Below the pieces are notes generated by a model. That model did no database searches. It was not told the DNA's origin and saw only the letters and a list, made by a program, of their open reading frames with translations. From Paenibacillus sp. CAA11 (GTDB taxonomy: Bacteria > Bacillota > Bacilli > Paenibacillales > Paenibacillaceae), in contig NZ_CP028922.1 in NCBI RefSeq assembly GCF_003060825.1, positions 4,433,001 to 4,497,000 on the forward strand: a stretch of 64,000 nt of DNA, given 5' to 3'. Shown piece after piece: positions 24,310-32,496 of this stretch. Positions within the stretch are counted from its first letter, which is position 1. The number at the start of each line of letters is the position of its first letter. The translations under genes and the position numbers were made by a program.

Positions 24310-25773
24310 TTAAAGGTTCGTTCCGGCCGGTACGAACCCGGAAATATCTACGCCCAAGGCTTGAGCTAGACGCATGCCATATTCCGCATCTGCACGGAAG
24401 AAATTGCAGATCGCGCGCAGCTGGATCTGCTCGTTCGTCTGGCTGAGGTCATTTACCAGATTGGCTATCAGATGAGCCTTCTCCTCTGCGGTGAAGCTGC
24501 GATACAGCTCGCCCGCCTGGGTGAAATCGTCCGTCTTCTCAATACGCTCCCGTCCGGCCTCACCTGCAAGCGGCATGACGCTGTCACGATAGGCTGGCGC
24601 TTCCTTGGGACTTGCCGAATCGCTGTTTGGCTCATAATTCACTGGCGATGGATCTTGATGAATATTCATCAATCCATCACGCTGATGGTTACGAACCGGC
24701 GCATACGGACAGTTAACCGGAATCTGCAAATAATTCGCGCCAAGCCGGTAACGCTGGGTGTCCGGGTAAGAGAACAGCCGGCCTTGCAGCAGCTTGTCTT
24801 CGGAAGGCTCAATGCCAGAAACTACGGCGCTTGGAGAGAATGCGGCCTGTTCCACCTCGGCAAAGACATTTTTCGGATTGCGGTTTAAGGTCATCGTGCC
24901 TACCTTGATCAGCGGATAATGCTCTTCTGACCATACCTTGGTTGGATCCAGCGGATCATAGCTCCACAGATCCAGATCCTGAACAGGCATCAGCTGAACA
25001 TAGAGCTCCCATTCCGGGAAGTCGCCGTCTGCGATATGATGGAAGAGGTCGCGTGTCGCATGATTGAAATCGCGTCCTTGCACCTCCCGCACTTCGTCTG
25101 CAGTCAGATTGACAACTCCCTGTTTGGATTTCCACGTATATTTCACATACGTTACATCCCCAATCGCATTGATCCACTTGAAGGCATGAACGCCAAAGCC
25201 ATCCATCTGCCGATAGTTCGCCGGAGTTCCGTTATCAGAGAATACCCAGGTCATCATATGTGTCGACTCGGGAGAAAGGGTCATAAAATCCCAATAGCGT
25301 GCAGGCTCTTGAATATTCGTCTCCGGAGATGGCTTCAGAGAATGCACCATGTCAGGAAATTTAATGGCATCTCGGATGAAGAAGACAGGCAAATGGTTGC
25401 CAACAAGGTCATAGTTGCCCTCCTCCGTATAGAACTTGACTGCGAATCCGCGGGGATCCCTGGCTGTCTCCGGGGAGCCGGTTCCGTGGATCACGGTAGA
25501 GAAGCGCACGAACACCGGCGTTTCCCGGCCGATTTCCTGCAGGAAATGCGCTTTGGTGTATTTCGTCACATCGGCATCTGTACGAAATACGCCATGGGCC
25601 CCCGCACCGCGGGCATGCACAACACGCTCAGGAATGCGTTCACGGTCGAAGTGAGCCAGCTTCTCCAGCAAATGATAGTCTTCCAGCAAAGCCGGGCCGC
25701 GTCTTCCGGCCGTGCGTGAATTTTGATTATCGCCAACAGGTGCGCCCTGATTTGTAGTCATTCTATGATCCAT
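24310..25773 (-). CDS. katA: Monofunctional heme catalase
   Basis: A 487-residue small-subunit (clade 3) catalase that dismutates hydrogen peroxide. The distal-side catalytic His is H53 (RVVHARGAGAHG) and the catalytic Asn lies in DLVGNHLPVFF; the proximal heme-ligand Tyr is in FSYPDTQRYRLGANYLQ. NADPH-type surface segments and the C-terminal fold look complete. AGGTGG lies 8 bases before the ATG. It stands alone between two terminators. A degenerate PerR-like palindrome sits about 30 bases upstream, fitting peroxide induction. Confidence 0.96.
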   Translation of the reverse strand: MDHRMTTNQGAPVGDNQNSRTAGRRGPALLEDYHLLEKLAHFDRERIPERVVHARGAGAHGVFRTDADVTKYTKAHFLQEIGRETPVFVRFSTVIHGTGSPETARDPRGFAVKFYTEEGNYDLVGNHLPVFFIRDAIKFPDMVHSLKPSPETNIQEPARYWDFMTLSPESTHMMTWVFSDNGTPANYRQMDGFGVHAFKWINAIGDVTYVKYTWKSKQGVVNLTADEVREVQGRDFNHATRDLFHHIADGDFPEWELYVQLMPVQDLDLWSYDPLDPTKVWSEEHYPLIKVGTMTLNRNPKNVFAEVEQAAFSPSAVVSGIEPSEDKLLQGRLFSYPDTQRYRLGANYLQIPVNCPYAPVRNHQRDGLMNIHQDPSPVNYEPNSDSASPKEAPAYRDSVMPLAGEAGRERIEKTDDFTQAGELYRSFTAEEKAHLIANLVNDLSQTNEQIQLRAICNFFRADAEYGMRLAQALGVDISGFVPAGTNL

Positions 25774-25800
25774 CTATATATCCACCTCATATTAATATAT

Positions 25801-25815
25801 TTAGACTTGATCTAA
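25801..25815 (-). promoter_or_regulatory. Possible PerR box upstream of katA
   Basis: TTAGACTTGATCTAA is an imperfect 7-1-7 palindrome resembling the PerR box TTATAATNATTATAA (about 9 of 14 positions). It starts 28 bases before the katA ATG. Weak match; PerR control is expected from Bacillus kat genes but is not shown here. Confidence 0.35.
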
Positions 25816-25971
25816 GTTCTATAACTATTCTAGCATGAACTCTGTCCTACAATCATGAAGTTTGGATGATAAATAGATGATGATAAGGTGATAAGCAAAT
25901 GATGATAAGCGGTTATTATGGCTATGACGATTAAGACTACAAAGAAGAGCCTGCTGTTTTCTGGGATGCCT

Positions 25972-26841
25972 TCAAGTAAGCATATCGATAAAAACCCGGA
26001 CAGCCTTCGGCTCGGTATCGGAGTTGCGCTGAACCCAATAAAAGGGGCGGCGCACACAGGAATCGCCAATCCGAAGCATACGCATCGTCCCCAGTTTTAG
26101 CTCTTTGCTGACCGTGTGGCTGGACAGTAAAGCGATGCCTAAGCCAGCCTCTACAGATTCCTTAATGAGCTGGGTGCTCCCGAACTCCATCGTTCGCTTC
26201 GGCCGGCTCCCCAGCTCGCCAAATAACCGCTCCGCAGCCTCGCGGGTCCCCGAGCCGGGTTCACGTAGAATCCAGTTCTCCTCCGCCACCTCGGCAAAAT
26301 CCACCCGCTCCCTAGTGGCAAGCGGATGGTCTGCGGCAACCATCAGATACATCTCATCTTCAGCAAAGGGCTCGACCTTCAGCCTGGCATCCCGGTACTC
26401 CCCTTCAACAATGCCGATATCCAGCCTGTGCTCCAGCACCGATTCGGCAATCTCCTGCGTATTTCCGATCGATATGAACGGCCTGATCCGCGGATACTCC
26501 TTCTGCAGCCTGCCGATCAGCCGCGGAAGCACATATTCGCCATAGGTGTAGCTTGCCCCAATGACAAGCGGGCCGCCAGCGGTATGCAGCAGATCATCGA
26601 CCAGGCTCTGCATTCGCGTGTACAGGCTTAATATCTGCTTTGCATGGTCATACACGACCTTCCCAGCCGGATTGAGCTTCACATATTTGCTGGTTCGGTC
26701 CAGCAGCTTTGTTCCCACCGCCTGCTCCAGCGAACGAATATACTGGCTGACGGCCGGCTGTGTCATATGAAGCTCCTCTGCTGCGCGTGTAAAATTCCCC
26801 TTCTCTGCTGCTGTGACAAACACAAGCAGGGTTTGATCCAT
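25972..26841 (-). CDS. LysR-family transcriptional regulator
   Basis: A 289-residue LysR regulator. The winged helix-turn-helix at the N-terminus reads FVTAAEKGNFTRAAEELHMTQPAVSQYI (in parts: AEKGNFTRAAEELHM, TQPAVSQYIRSLE). The co-inducer domain follows, with LVIGASYTYGEYVLPRLIGRL and WILREPGSGTREAAERLF, the segment typical of CysB/CysL/YeiE-type members. Divergent from a YeiH-family exporter gene 142 bases away, which matches the YeiE-YeiH pairing of enterobacteria. It probably controls that exporter and itself. Effector unknown, possibly a sulfur compound. Confidence 0.9.
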   Translation of the reverse strand: MDQTLLVFVTAAEKGNFTRAAEELHMTQPAVSQYIRSLEQAVGTKLLDRTSKYVKLNPAGKVVYDHAKQILSLYTRMQSLVDDLLHTAGGPLVIGASYTYGEYVLPRLIGRLQKEYPRIRPFISIGNTQEIAESVLEHRLDIGIVEGEYRDARLKVEPFAEDEMYLMVAADHPLATRERVDFAEVAEENWILREPGSGTREAAERLFGELGSRPKRTMEFGSTQLIKESVEAGLGIALLSSHTVSKELKLGTMRMLRIGDSCVRRPFYWVQRNSDTEPKAVRVFIDMLT

Positions 26842-26891
26842 GGGCTGCCCCTCCTTTTAACGCTATATGTATGACACTATCATAACAATTT

Positions 26892-26948
26892 ACTTATAGT
26901 CACTATGCTTATGATTTATTTCACTTATAGTTTAAGTCATCTTATGAT
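26892..26948 (+). repeat. Paired direct repeats in the LysR/yeiH intergenic region
   Basis: ACTTATAGT occurs at 26892-26900 and 26923-26931 (31 bases apart). CTTATGAT occurs at 26908-26915 and 26941-26948 (33 bases apart). The interleaved copies, about three helical turns apart, fit a LysR tetramer footprint between the divergent genes. Confidence 0.5.
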
Positions 26949-26983
26949 GGACACATACTTTTGACACCAAGGGGTGCTTGTTC

Positions 26984-28069
26984 ATGAATTCAGCTCCAAC
27001 CCAACTGCCCAATCAGCACGCAGGCAGCAAGCCTGCCAAGCGGGGATCTCTTAAGACTTCTTCCCTGCTTCGCTGGGCTTGCGGCCTGCTGTTCACCTTC
27101 ATTCTTGCCGAGCTTGGCAGCCTGCTTGCCGGCAGCGGCCTACCGGGCCTGCGCCAAGCCGGGCCGATGGCAATAGCGATGCTGTTCGCCATCATCTACA
27201 GGCAATGCTTCGACTATCCCGAACTGCTGCGGAGCGGCATCGAATTCTCTTCCAAAATACTGCTTCGCCTAGCGATTATTCTGTTCGGCTTCAAACTGAA
27301 CATTGACGTCATACTTCGGCAAGGCTGGCAGCTCCTGCTGGCCGATGCCGCCGTTGTCCTCTTCGCGATTGCCGTGATGTGCTGGATCGCCAAGAAGCTT
27401 AAGGCGGACCCTTCCCTATCCCTGCTGCTCGCCATCGGGACCGGCGTTTGCGGTGCCGCCGCCATTGCGGCTGTATCCCCCATCCTGCAGAGCAAAGAGG
27501 AGGATACGGCAGCCAGCGTGGGCATCATCGCCCTGCTCGGCACCGTGTTCGCCTTGGGGCTCGCCTTCCTAGAGCCGATTGTCCCTCTATCGGCCACCGG
27601 ATACGGCGTCTGGGCGGGCACTAGCTTGCATGAGATCGCCCAGGTCGTGCTGGCAGGGGCCCCAGCCGGGGCAGACGGGCTCGCTATGGCCTTGCTCGCC
27701 AAGCTTGGCCGGGTGCTGCTGCTCGTTCCGCTCTGCTTCATACTGATGGCCTGGAGACGCCAAGGACGCAGCCAGAATGGGCAGCAGGCCCGGGTTCCGT
27801 TCCCGTGGTTCCTGGTGGGCTTCATCCTCACCAGCCTGCTCGGAAGCTTCGTGCTTACGGACCGTGCGCCCAGCTCTGCTGCGGCAGCCCTGCTTCCAAG
27901 GCTGGACCACTTGGCATCCTTCCTGCTCATCATGGCCATGGTCGGCTTCGGCCTGAATGTGAACTTCCGCCAGCTGCGCAGCCGGGCCCTGCGCCCGCTG
28001 GCGGCTGTAGCCGTGACCTCGCTCATGCTGTCAGGGCTCAGCTTCCTGTTCGTCTATCTGCTCTACTGA
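26984..28069 (+). CDS. YeiH-family putative sulfate/sulfonate exporter
   Basis: A 361-residue integral membrane protein with about ten helices. Conserved family segments are SSKILLRLAIILFGFKLNI, LLLAIGTGVCGAAAIAAVSPI, GTSLHEIAQVVLAG and MAMVGFGLNVNFRQLRSRA. ATG 26984 is chosen because AAGGGGTG ends 7 bases upstream. The family is annotated as putative sulfate exporter from its neighbours; the transported ion has not been firmly established. Divergent from its likely LysR regulator. Codon use is GC-rich compared with its surroundings, without other signs of transfer. Confidence 0.88.
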   Translation: MNSAPTQLPNQHAGSKPAKRGSLKTSSLLRWACGLLFTFILAELGSLLAGSGLPGLRQAGPMAIAMLFAIIYRQCFDYPELLRSGIEFSSKILLRLAIILFGFKLNIDVILRQGWQLLLADAAVVLFAIAVMCWIAKKLKADPSLSLLLAIGTGVCGAAAIAAVSPILQSKEEDTAASVGIIALLGTVFALGLAFLEPIVPLSATGYGVWAGTSLHEIAQVVLAGAPAGADGLAMALLAKLGRVLLLVPLCFILMAWRRQGRSQNGQQARVPFPWFLVGFILTSLLGSFVLTDRAPSSAAAALLPRLDHLASFLLIMAMVGFGLNVNFRQLRSRALRPLAAVAVTSLMLSGLSFLFVYLLY

Positions 28070-28089
28070 GCCTTCTTCTCTCTAGCAAC

Positions 28090-28130
28090 AGAAGCCCGCA
28101 ATCTTCGGTACTCGAAGAATGCGGGCTTCT
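28090..28130. terminator. Bidirectional terminator between yeiH-like gene and yclQ
   Basis: An 18-bp stem with one mismatch (28090-28107 with 28113-28130) and a loop of 5 bases separates the convergent genes. Confidence 0.88.
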
Positions 28131-28135
28131 ATAAT

Positions 28136-29125
28136 TTATTTCACTCCTGCGTCGACTTCCTTGATCATTTCCGCTACAGACTCCAGTCCACCGCCGGACA
28201 GATACCAATAGTTTGGATCCAGATAGACGATATGTCCTTCTTTGAAGGCCTTCGTATTCTTCACCAGATCGTTCTCAATGACCTGCTTAGCCGGTGCGGC
28301 TTCGCCTTTTCCAGCAACTACCGCGCTGCGGTCAACGACAAACAGGTAATCCGGGTTCTTCTCCATCACATATTCAAAGGATACGCTTTGACCATGCGTG
28401 GACACTTCAATGTTAGGATCGACCGGCGTGAAGCCAAACAGATCATGAATCATGCCGAAGCGGGAACCTGTGCCGTAAGCGCTAAGCTTGCCTTCATTCG
28501 TCAGCACAATCAGCGCATTTTTGCCTGCAGCAGTTACCTTGTCATGCAACGCCTTGATTGAATCATTAATCGCGGCAAGCTCTTTGTCAGCCTCAGCCTC
28601 TTTTCCGAAAATCTCGCCAAGTGTCTTCACATTGCTGGTGAAGGAATTCAAATAGTCCTTGGTATCTACGCCCATATAGATGGTCGGGGCAATCTTGTTG
28701 AACTCATCATATGAATCCTGCTGGCGTCCAGAGATGACGATCAGATCAGGGTTAATTGCATTCACCTTCTCAAAGTCCGGCTCCTTCAGTCCTCCGACAT
28801 TGGTATATTTGGAATCCTCGTATTTCTTCAAATAAGCAGGAAGATTGTCTTGGGGCACGCCTGTTACGTCTACGCCGAGCTTATCCAGCGTATCCAGCGC
28901 TCCAAAGTCAAATACTACGACTTTCTGAGGGTTCTTCTTCACCGGGGTTTCCCCCAGCTTATGCTTAACTACAATTTCTTCGCTAGCGGCAGCAGATGTT
29001 TGCTTATTGCCGGATTCGCTCTTACCGCTTCCGGCATTGCCGGCATTCTTATTCTCACCGCATGCAGCAAGCACTACGGACAGCACAAGCAGCATGAGCA
29101 TCATTGACCAACCTTTTCTCTTCAA
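28136..29125 (-). CDS. yclQ: Petrobactin-type siderophore-binding lipoprotein YclQ
   Basis: A 329-residue surface lipoprotein that binds a catecholate siderophore and feeds the YclNOP transporter. A TTG at 29125 is chosen as start (AAGAGGTG 6 bases upstream); a GTG nine bases earlier lies inside that site. The signal peptide ends at lipobox LAAC. Family-typical segments match Bacillus subtilis YclQ closely: KKNPQKVVVFDFGALDTLDK, FNKIAPTIYMGVDTKDYL, STHGQSVSFEYVMEKNPDYL and LDPNYWYLSGGGLESVAEMI. Last gene of the four-gene unit, 39 bases after the ATPase. In B. subtilis the orthologue binds petrobactin. Confidence 0.93.
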   Translation of the reverse strand: MKRKGWSMMLMLLVLSVVLAACGENKNAGNAGSGKSESGNKQTSAAASEEIVVKHKLGETPVKKNPQKVVVFDFGALDTLDKLGVDVTGVPQDNLPAYLKKYEDSKYTNVGGLKEPDFEKVNAINPDLIVISGRQQDSYDEFNKIAPTIYMGVDTKDYLNSFTSNVKTLGEIFGKEAEADKELAAINDSIKALHDKVTAAGKNALIVLTNEGKLSAYGTGSRFGMIHDLFGFTPVDPNIEVSTHGQSVSFEYVMEKNPDYLFVVDRSAVVAGKGEAAPAKQVIENDLVKNTKAFKEGHIVYLDPNYWYLSGGGLESVAEMIKEVDAGVK

Positions 29126-29164
29126 TCTAATCACCTCTTAGATATATTTAAAAAATTTGATTCC

Positions 29165-29923
29165 TTAAGCAAAATACACACAGATCTTCCGCCCATCGAT
29201 CCACTGCACAGGAATATCCATGTCATAGACCTCCTTGAGCACCGAGGTTTCTATAATCTCCTCTGCCGGTCCTTCCCGGACAACCTTGCCATCCTTCAGA
29301 GCCACAATGTAATCGGAATAGCAGGAAGCAAAATTGATGTCATGTATGACGATCACAATGGTCTTGCCCAGCTCATCAACCATTCTGCGCAGCACCTTCA
29401 TAATCTGAACAGAATGCTTCATATCTAGATTATTAAGCGGCTCGTCGAGCAATATATATTCCGTATTCTGAGCGATGACCATGGCAATGTAGGCCCGCTG
29501 CCGCTGCCCTCCACTGAGCTCATCCAGGTACTTATGCTTGAAGTTCTCAAGTTCCATGTATTCAATCGCTTCCCGAATAAATCCCCGATCCTCCTCTGTC
29601 AACCTTCCTTGAGAATAGGGAAAGCGGCCGAAAGCGACCAAGTCCTCCACGGTTAAGCGAATATTAATGTGGTTCGACTGCTTGAGCACGGATATCTTCT
29701 TGGCGAGCTCCTGGCTCTTCCAGCTGCCGATTTCCTTGCCTTCGATGAACACCTCACCTTCATCCTTGGCGATGAGCCTTGTCATCATAGACAATAGGGT
29801 GCTCTTCCCTGCCCCGTTGGGCCCGATGAAGGACGTGATTGTGCCGGGCTTAATATTCAGCGACACCTTCTCGACAACATTTACGTCCCCATACCGCTTG
29901 GTAACATTTCTAACCTCTACCAC
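29165..29923 (-). CDS. yclP: Siderophore ABC transporter ATP-binding protein YclP
   Basis: A 252-residue ATPase of the FecE type energising the YclNO permease. Walker A GPNGAGKST, signature LSGGQRQRAYIAM, Walker B YILLDEPLNNLD, switch His in VIVIHDINFAS. It starts GTG at 29923 with AAAGGAG about 9 bases upstream and overlaps the yclO stop by 7 bases. Order and sequence match yclNOPQ of Bacillus. Confidence 0.93.
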   Translation of the reverse strand: MVEVRNVTKRYGDVNVVEKVSLNIKPGTITSFIGPNGAGKSTLLSMMTRLIAKDEGEVFIEGKEIGSWKSQELAKKISVLKQSNHINIRLTVEDLVAFGRFPYSQGRLTEEDRGFIREAIEYMELENFKHKYLDELSGGQRQRAYIAMVIAQNTEYILLDEPLNNLDMKHSVQIMKVLRRMVDELGKTIVIVIHDINFASCYSDYIVALKDGKVVREGPAEEIIETSVLKEVYDMDIPVQWIDGRKICVYFA

Positions 29924-30876
29924 GACTTATTCTCCTTTAGCAGCAAATAAATGAAGTAAACGCCGCCGATGAAATTCACAATCACGCTGACCGTTGTGGC
30001 GAACGTAAATACCCGCTCCACTATCAGCTGGCCGAAGACCAGTGCTACAATGCTGATCAGGACCGAGCCCCAGATCAAAATCTGATGGCGGTGTGTCCGG
30101 AACAATTGATGCGCCAGATTTACAACCAGCAGACCAAGGAACATGATTGGTCCGACCAGAGCGGTCGATATGGACACAAGCACCATCACGACAATCAGCA
30201 GTCGCTTGACGACATAGTTGTAATCAATCCCGAGGTTCAGCGCCTGATCCCTGCCTAGCGCAAGCACATCCAGATATTTGTGATACCTACTGGCATAGAG
30301 CGTAACCAGGGCAATAGCAACAGCGGACACAATAAGCAGGTCGGTGTTGACGTTATTAAAGCTGGCGAACATTTTCCCTTGCAATACCAGGAACTCGTTC
30401 GGATCAATCAGCACTTCCATGAAAGAGGACATGCTCTGGAACAGCGTTCCCAGAATCAGACCAACCAGCAGCAGCAAATATATATTCCGTCCTTCCCTAC
30501 GGAACAGGAAGCGGTGCAGCACCAAAGCAAACAGGACCATGAGCCCTACGGAAATGGCAAAATTCAAGTTTTTGTTCATGAAGCTGACATGCGTAGTGCC
30601 AAATGCAAAGACCGCAAAGGTCTGGAACAGCATATAAAGGGAATCCATCCCCATGATCCCCGGTGTTAGGATCCGGTTGTTGGTAAGGGTCTGAAAGATG
30701 ACTGTAGCATAGGCAATGCATCCGCCCGTAAGCGCAATGGCGAGGATTTTCTTGCCTCGCCTTTCAAGCACGTAATCCCAGTTGCCGCCGGACTGAATGA
30801 CCATAAACAACGCAATTAACAGCACTGCCAGAGCGATCAGAATGGTGAATTTGAGAAGATTACCGGTTAATCTCAT
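29917..30876 (-). CDS. yclO: Siderophore ABC transporter permease YclO
   Basis: A 319-residue FecCD-family permease with about nine helices. Landmarks: RILTPGIMGMDSLYMLFQTF, the coupling-helix segment LALGRDQALNLGIDYNYV, and VGPIMFLGLLVVNLAHQLF. Its ATG overlaps the yclN stop by 4 bases. With YclN it forms the membrane channel of the petrobactin-type importer. Confidence 0.92.
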   Translation of the reverse strand: MRLTGNLLKFTILIALAVLLIALFMVIQSGGNWDYVLERRGKKILAIALTGGCIAYATVIFQTLTNNRILTPGIMGMDSLYMLFQTFAVFAFGTTHVSFMNKNLNFAISVGLMVLFALVLHRFLFRREGRNIYLLLLVGLILGTLFQSMSSFMEVLIDPNEFLVLQGKMFASFNNVNTDLLIVSAVAIALVTLYASRYHKYLDVLALGRDQALNLGIDYNYVVKRLLIVVMVLVSISTALVGPIMFLGLLVVNLAHQLFRTHRHQILIWGSVLISIVALVFGQLIVERVFTFATTVSVIVNFIGGVYFIYLLLKENKSW

Positions 30877-31826
30877 GACGCATACGCCTTTCTTCTAAGC
30901 AATAGGTACAGGAACAAGGCGCTGCCCACCACGCCGACAGTCAGACTGATCGACACCTGGTAGGGATAGATAATCAGCTGTCCTAGAATGTCGCAGACAA
31001 GCACGAAGATGGCTCCGAGCAGTGCCGTATGCGGCAGGGTGATCCGCAGATTATCCCCCCGGTACATCGTAACAATATTAGGCACAACCAGCCCGAGAAA
31101 CGGAATTGTCCCGACCGTAATGATGACAACAGATGAGATCATAGCGACCAGAATGAGGCCGATATTCACCACTCGCCGATAGGACAGCCCCAGGTTCGTT
31201 GCGAACTCCTCTCCCATCCCTGCGAGGGTAAAGCGGCCTGCGAAGAGGTAAGCAATAATGACCAGCGGGATGCTGATATAGATCAGCTCATACCGCCCTT
31301 TGAGAATGGTGGAGAAATCGCCTTGAAGCCAGGAGGACATATTCTGAATCAGGTCATTTTTATAGGCAAAAAAAGTAGTGATCGAGCTGATAATGTTCCC
31401 GAACATCAAGCCCAGCAGGGCAATATAGATCGTGTCCTTGAATTTGACCTTCTCCAGAATCCTCATAAAGATCAGGGTACCCGCCAAGGCAAAAGCGAAG
31501 GCAATCAGCATCTTCTGCAGCGGCGCTGCCCCCGGGAACAGCATAAGAGCTACCAGAATTCCCAATCTGGCCGAATCAATGGTGCCTGCCGTCGTAGGTG
31601 ACACGAAGCGATTGCGGGTGAGCTGCTGCATAATCAGACCAATTACACTCATGCTGACTCCTGCAACAACTATGCTGATAAGGCGTGGAATCCGGCTGAC
31701 CTGAAGCACCTGGAGTTGTACCGGCGTCAGATGGAAAATATCCATTGGGGATATTTCCGAATTGCCTATGAACAAAGATGTAATAGATAAGACAATAAGG
31801 GCAACAAGCATATAGCCGATTTTCAT
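30873..31826 (-). CDS. yclN: Siderophore ABC transporter permease YclN
   Basis: A 317-residue FecCD-family permease, first gene of the importer operon. Landmarks: QVSRIPRLISIVVAGVSMSV, RFVSPTTAGTIDSARLGIL, FATNLGLSYRRVVNIGLIL and VGTIPFLGLVVPNIV. AGGGAG precedes the ATG by about 9 bases. A Fur box lies 56 bases upstream, so the whole operon should be repressed when iron is plentiful. Confidence 0.92.
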   Translation of the reverse strand: MKIGYMLVALIVLSITSLFIGNSEISPMDIFHLTPVQLQVLQVSRIPRLISIVVAGVSMSVIGLIMQQLTRNRFVSPTTAGTIDSARLGILVALMLFPGAAPLQKMLIAFAFALAGTLIFMRILEKVKFKDTIYIALLGLMFGNIISSITTFFAYKNDLIQNMSSWLQGDFSTILKGRYELIYISIPLVIIAYLFAGRFTLAGMGEEFATNLGLSYRRVVNIGLILVAMISSVVIITVGTIPFLGLVVPNIVTMYRGDNLRITLPHTALLGAIFVLVCDILGQLIIYPYQVSISLTVGVVGSALFLYLLLRRKAYAS

Positions 31827-31881
31827 TTGTTCTTACTCCCTATACAAGATCCAACGAACAATTATGTACTCTTTCACAAAT

Positions 31882-31900
31882 GGTAATGATATTCATTATC
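31882..31900 (-). promoter_or_regulatory. Fur box upstream of yclNOPQ
   Basis: The 19-mer GGTAATGATATTCATTATC matches the Fur consensus GATAATGATAATCATTATC at 17 positions. It lies just upstream of the yclN start, in promoter position. Confidence 0.9.
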
Positions 31901-32038
31901 AATTAGCACGATTATATCGTTAAAATTTTAACCTTGTCAACCGTTTCTGGATCTCTTCTAAGGATGATTCGATGATGATCCGAGCCTCTAAAGGGCATAG
32001 TAAACAGGATTCTAACTTGAAGGAGGGGAATAACGACC

Positions 32039-32170
32039 GTGGAATCTACCCATGATTTTGTGGAAAAGGTGCACGATACTCAGGACAAGGCAGCGCGCAA
32101 CAAACGTCAGCATGGTAAAGGCACGCCCAGCGATAAACTGCCCACCAAGCAGCACGGAACTAAGAAATAA
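32039..32170 (+). CDS. Small basic hydrophilic protein (43 aa), unknown
   Basis: GTG start with AAGGAGGGG ending 10 bases upstream, stop TAA, then a terminator. The product begins VESTHDFVEKVHDTQDKAAR and continues with many Lys, His, Gln and Gly and no hydrophobic core. Such short, disordered, basic proteins in spore-formers are often spore-coat or minor small acid-soluble spore proteins, but I see no family signature that proves it. Convergent with another small charged protein gene across a shared terminator. Confidence 0.6.
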   Translation: MESTHDFVEKVHDTQDKAARNKRQHGKGTPSDKLPTKQHGTKK

Positions 32171-32180
32171 AGACACGAAA

Positions 32181-32214
32181 AAGCCGCAGGACGAAGTTAC
32201 TAGACCTGCGGCTT
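32181..32214. terminator. Bidirectional terminator between two small genes
   Basis: A 10-bp stem AAGCCGCAGG/CCTGCGGCTT (32181-32190 with 32205-32214). CTTTTT follows on the plus side and TTTTTC on the minus side. Confidence 0.9.
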
Positions 32215-32226
32215 CTTTTTGCTTGT

Positions 32227-32409
32227 TCACTCTTCCTCAGAGGATAAATATTCATTGGGCACGTTCGATAGGCCATCTACACCGAGGCGATGATTCTTGA
32301 ACTGGCTCTTACGGCCTGAGCGCAGCTCTCCGCGGCCCCCTACCTCAGAGCCTTGGTTATTGCTGCTTGCCAATTGTCTTTCTCTTTTTTGCGTCTTGTC
32401 CTTGGTCAT
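32227..32409 (-). CDS. Small hydrophilic protein (60 aa), unknown
   Basis: A 60-residue polar protein starting MTKDKTQKRERQLASSNNQG and ending GLSNVPNEYLSSEEE. AAAGGAGG lies 9 bases before the ATG, a near-ideal site, so this is very likely a real gene despite its size. No membrane helix, no cysteine and low hydrophobicity suggest a disordered protein. I do not recognise the family. It ends against the shared terminator with the convergent 43-residue gene. Confidence 0.65.
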   Translation of the reverse strand: MTKDKTQKRERQLASSNNQGSEVGGRGELRSGRKSQFKNHRLGVDGLSNVPNEYLSSEEE

Positions 32410-32496
32410 GCCTGCAATCCTCCTTTAGGATCTCCTTAAGATGACAGCTCTTCACAGCTTGACCTTAGTATGCCTGAGCCCCAGGCAAGCCATACC

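Noticed and set aside
27214-28026. Long minus-strand frame opposite the YeiH-type gene
   Set aside because: Caused by the GC-rich third positions of the real gene; no ribosome-binding site or family features.
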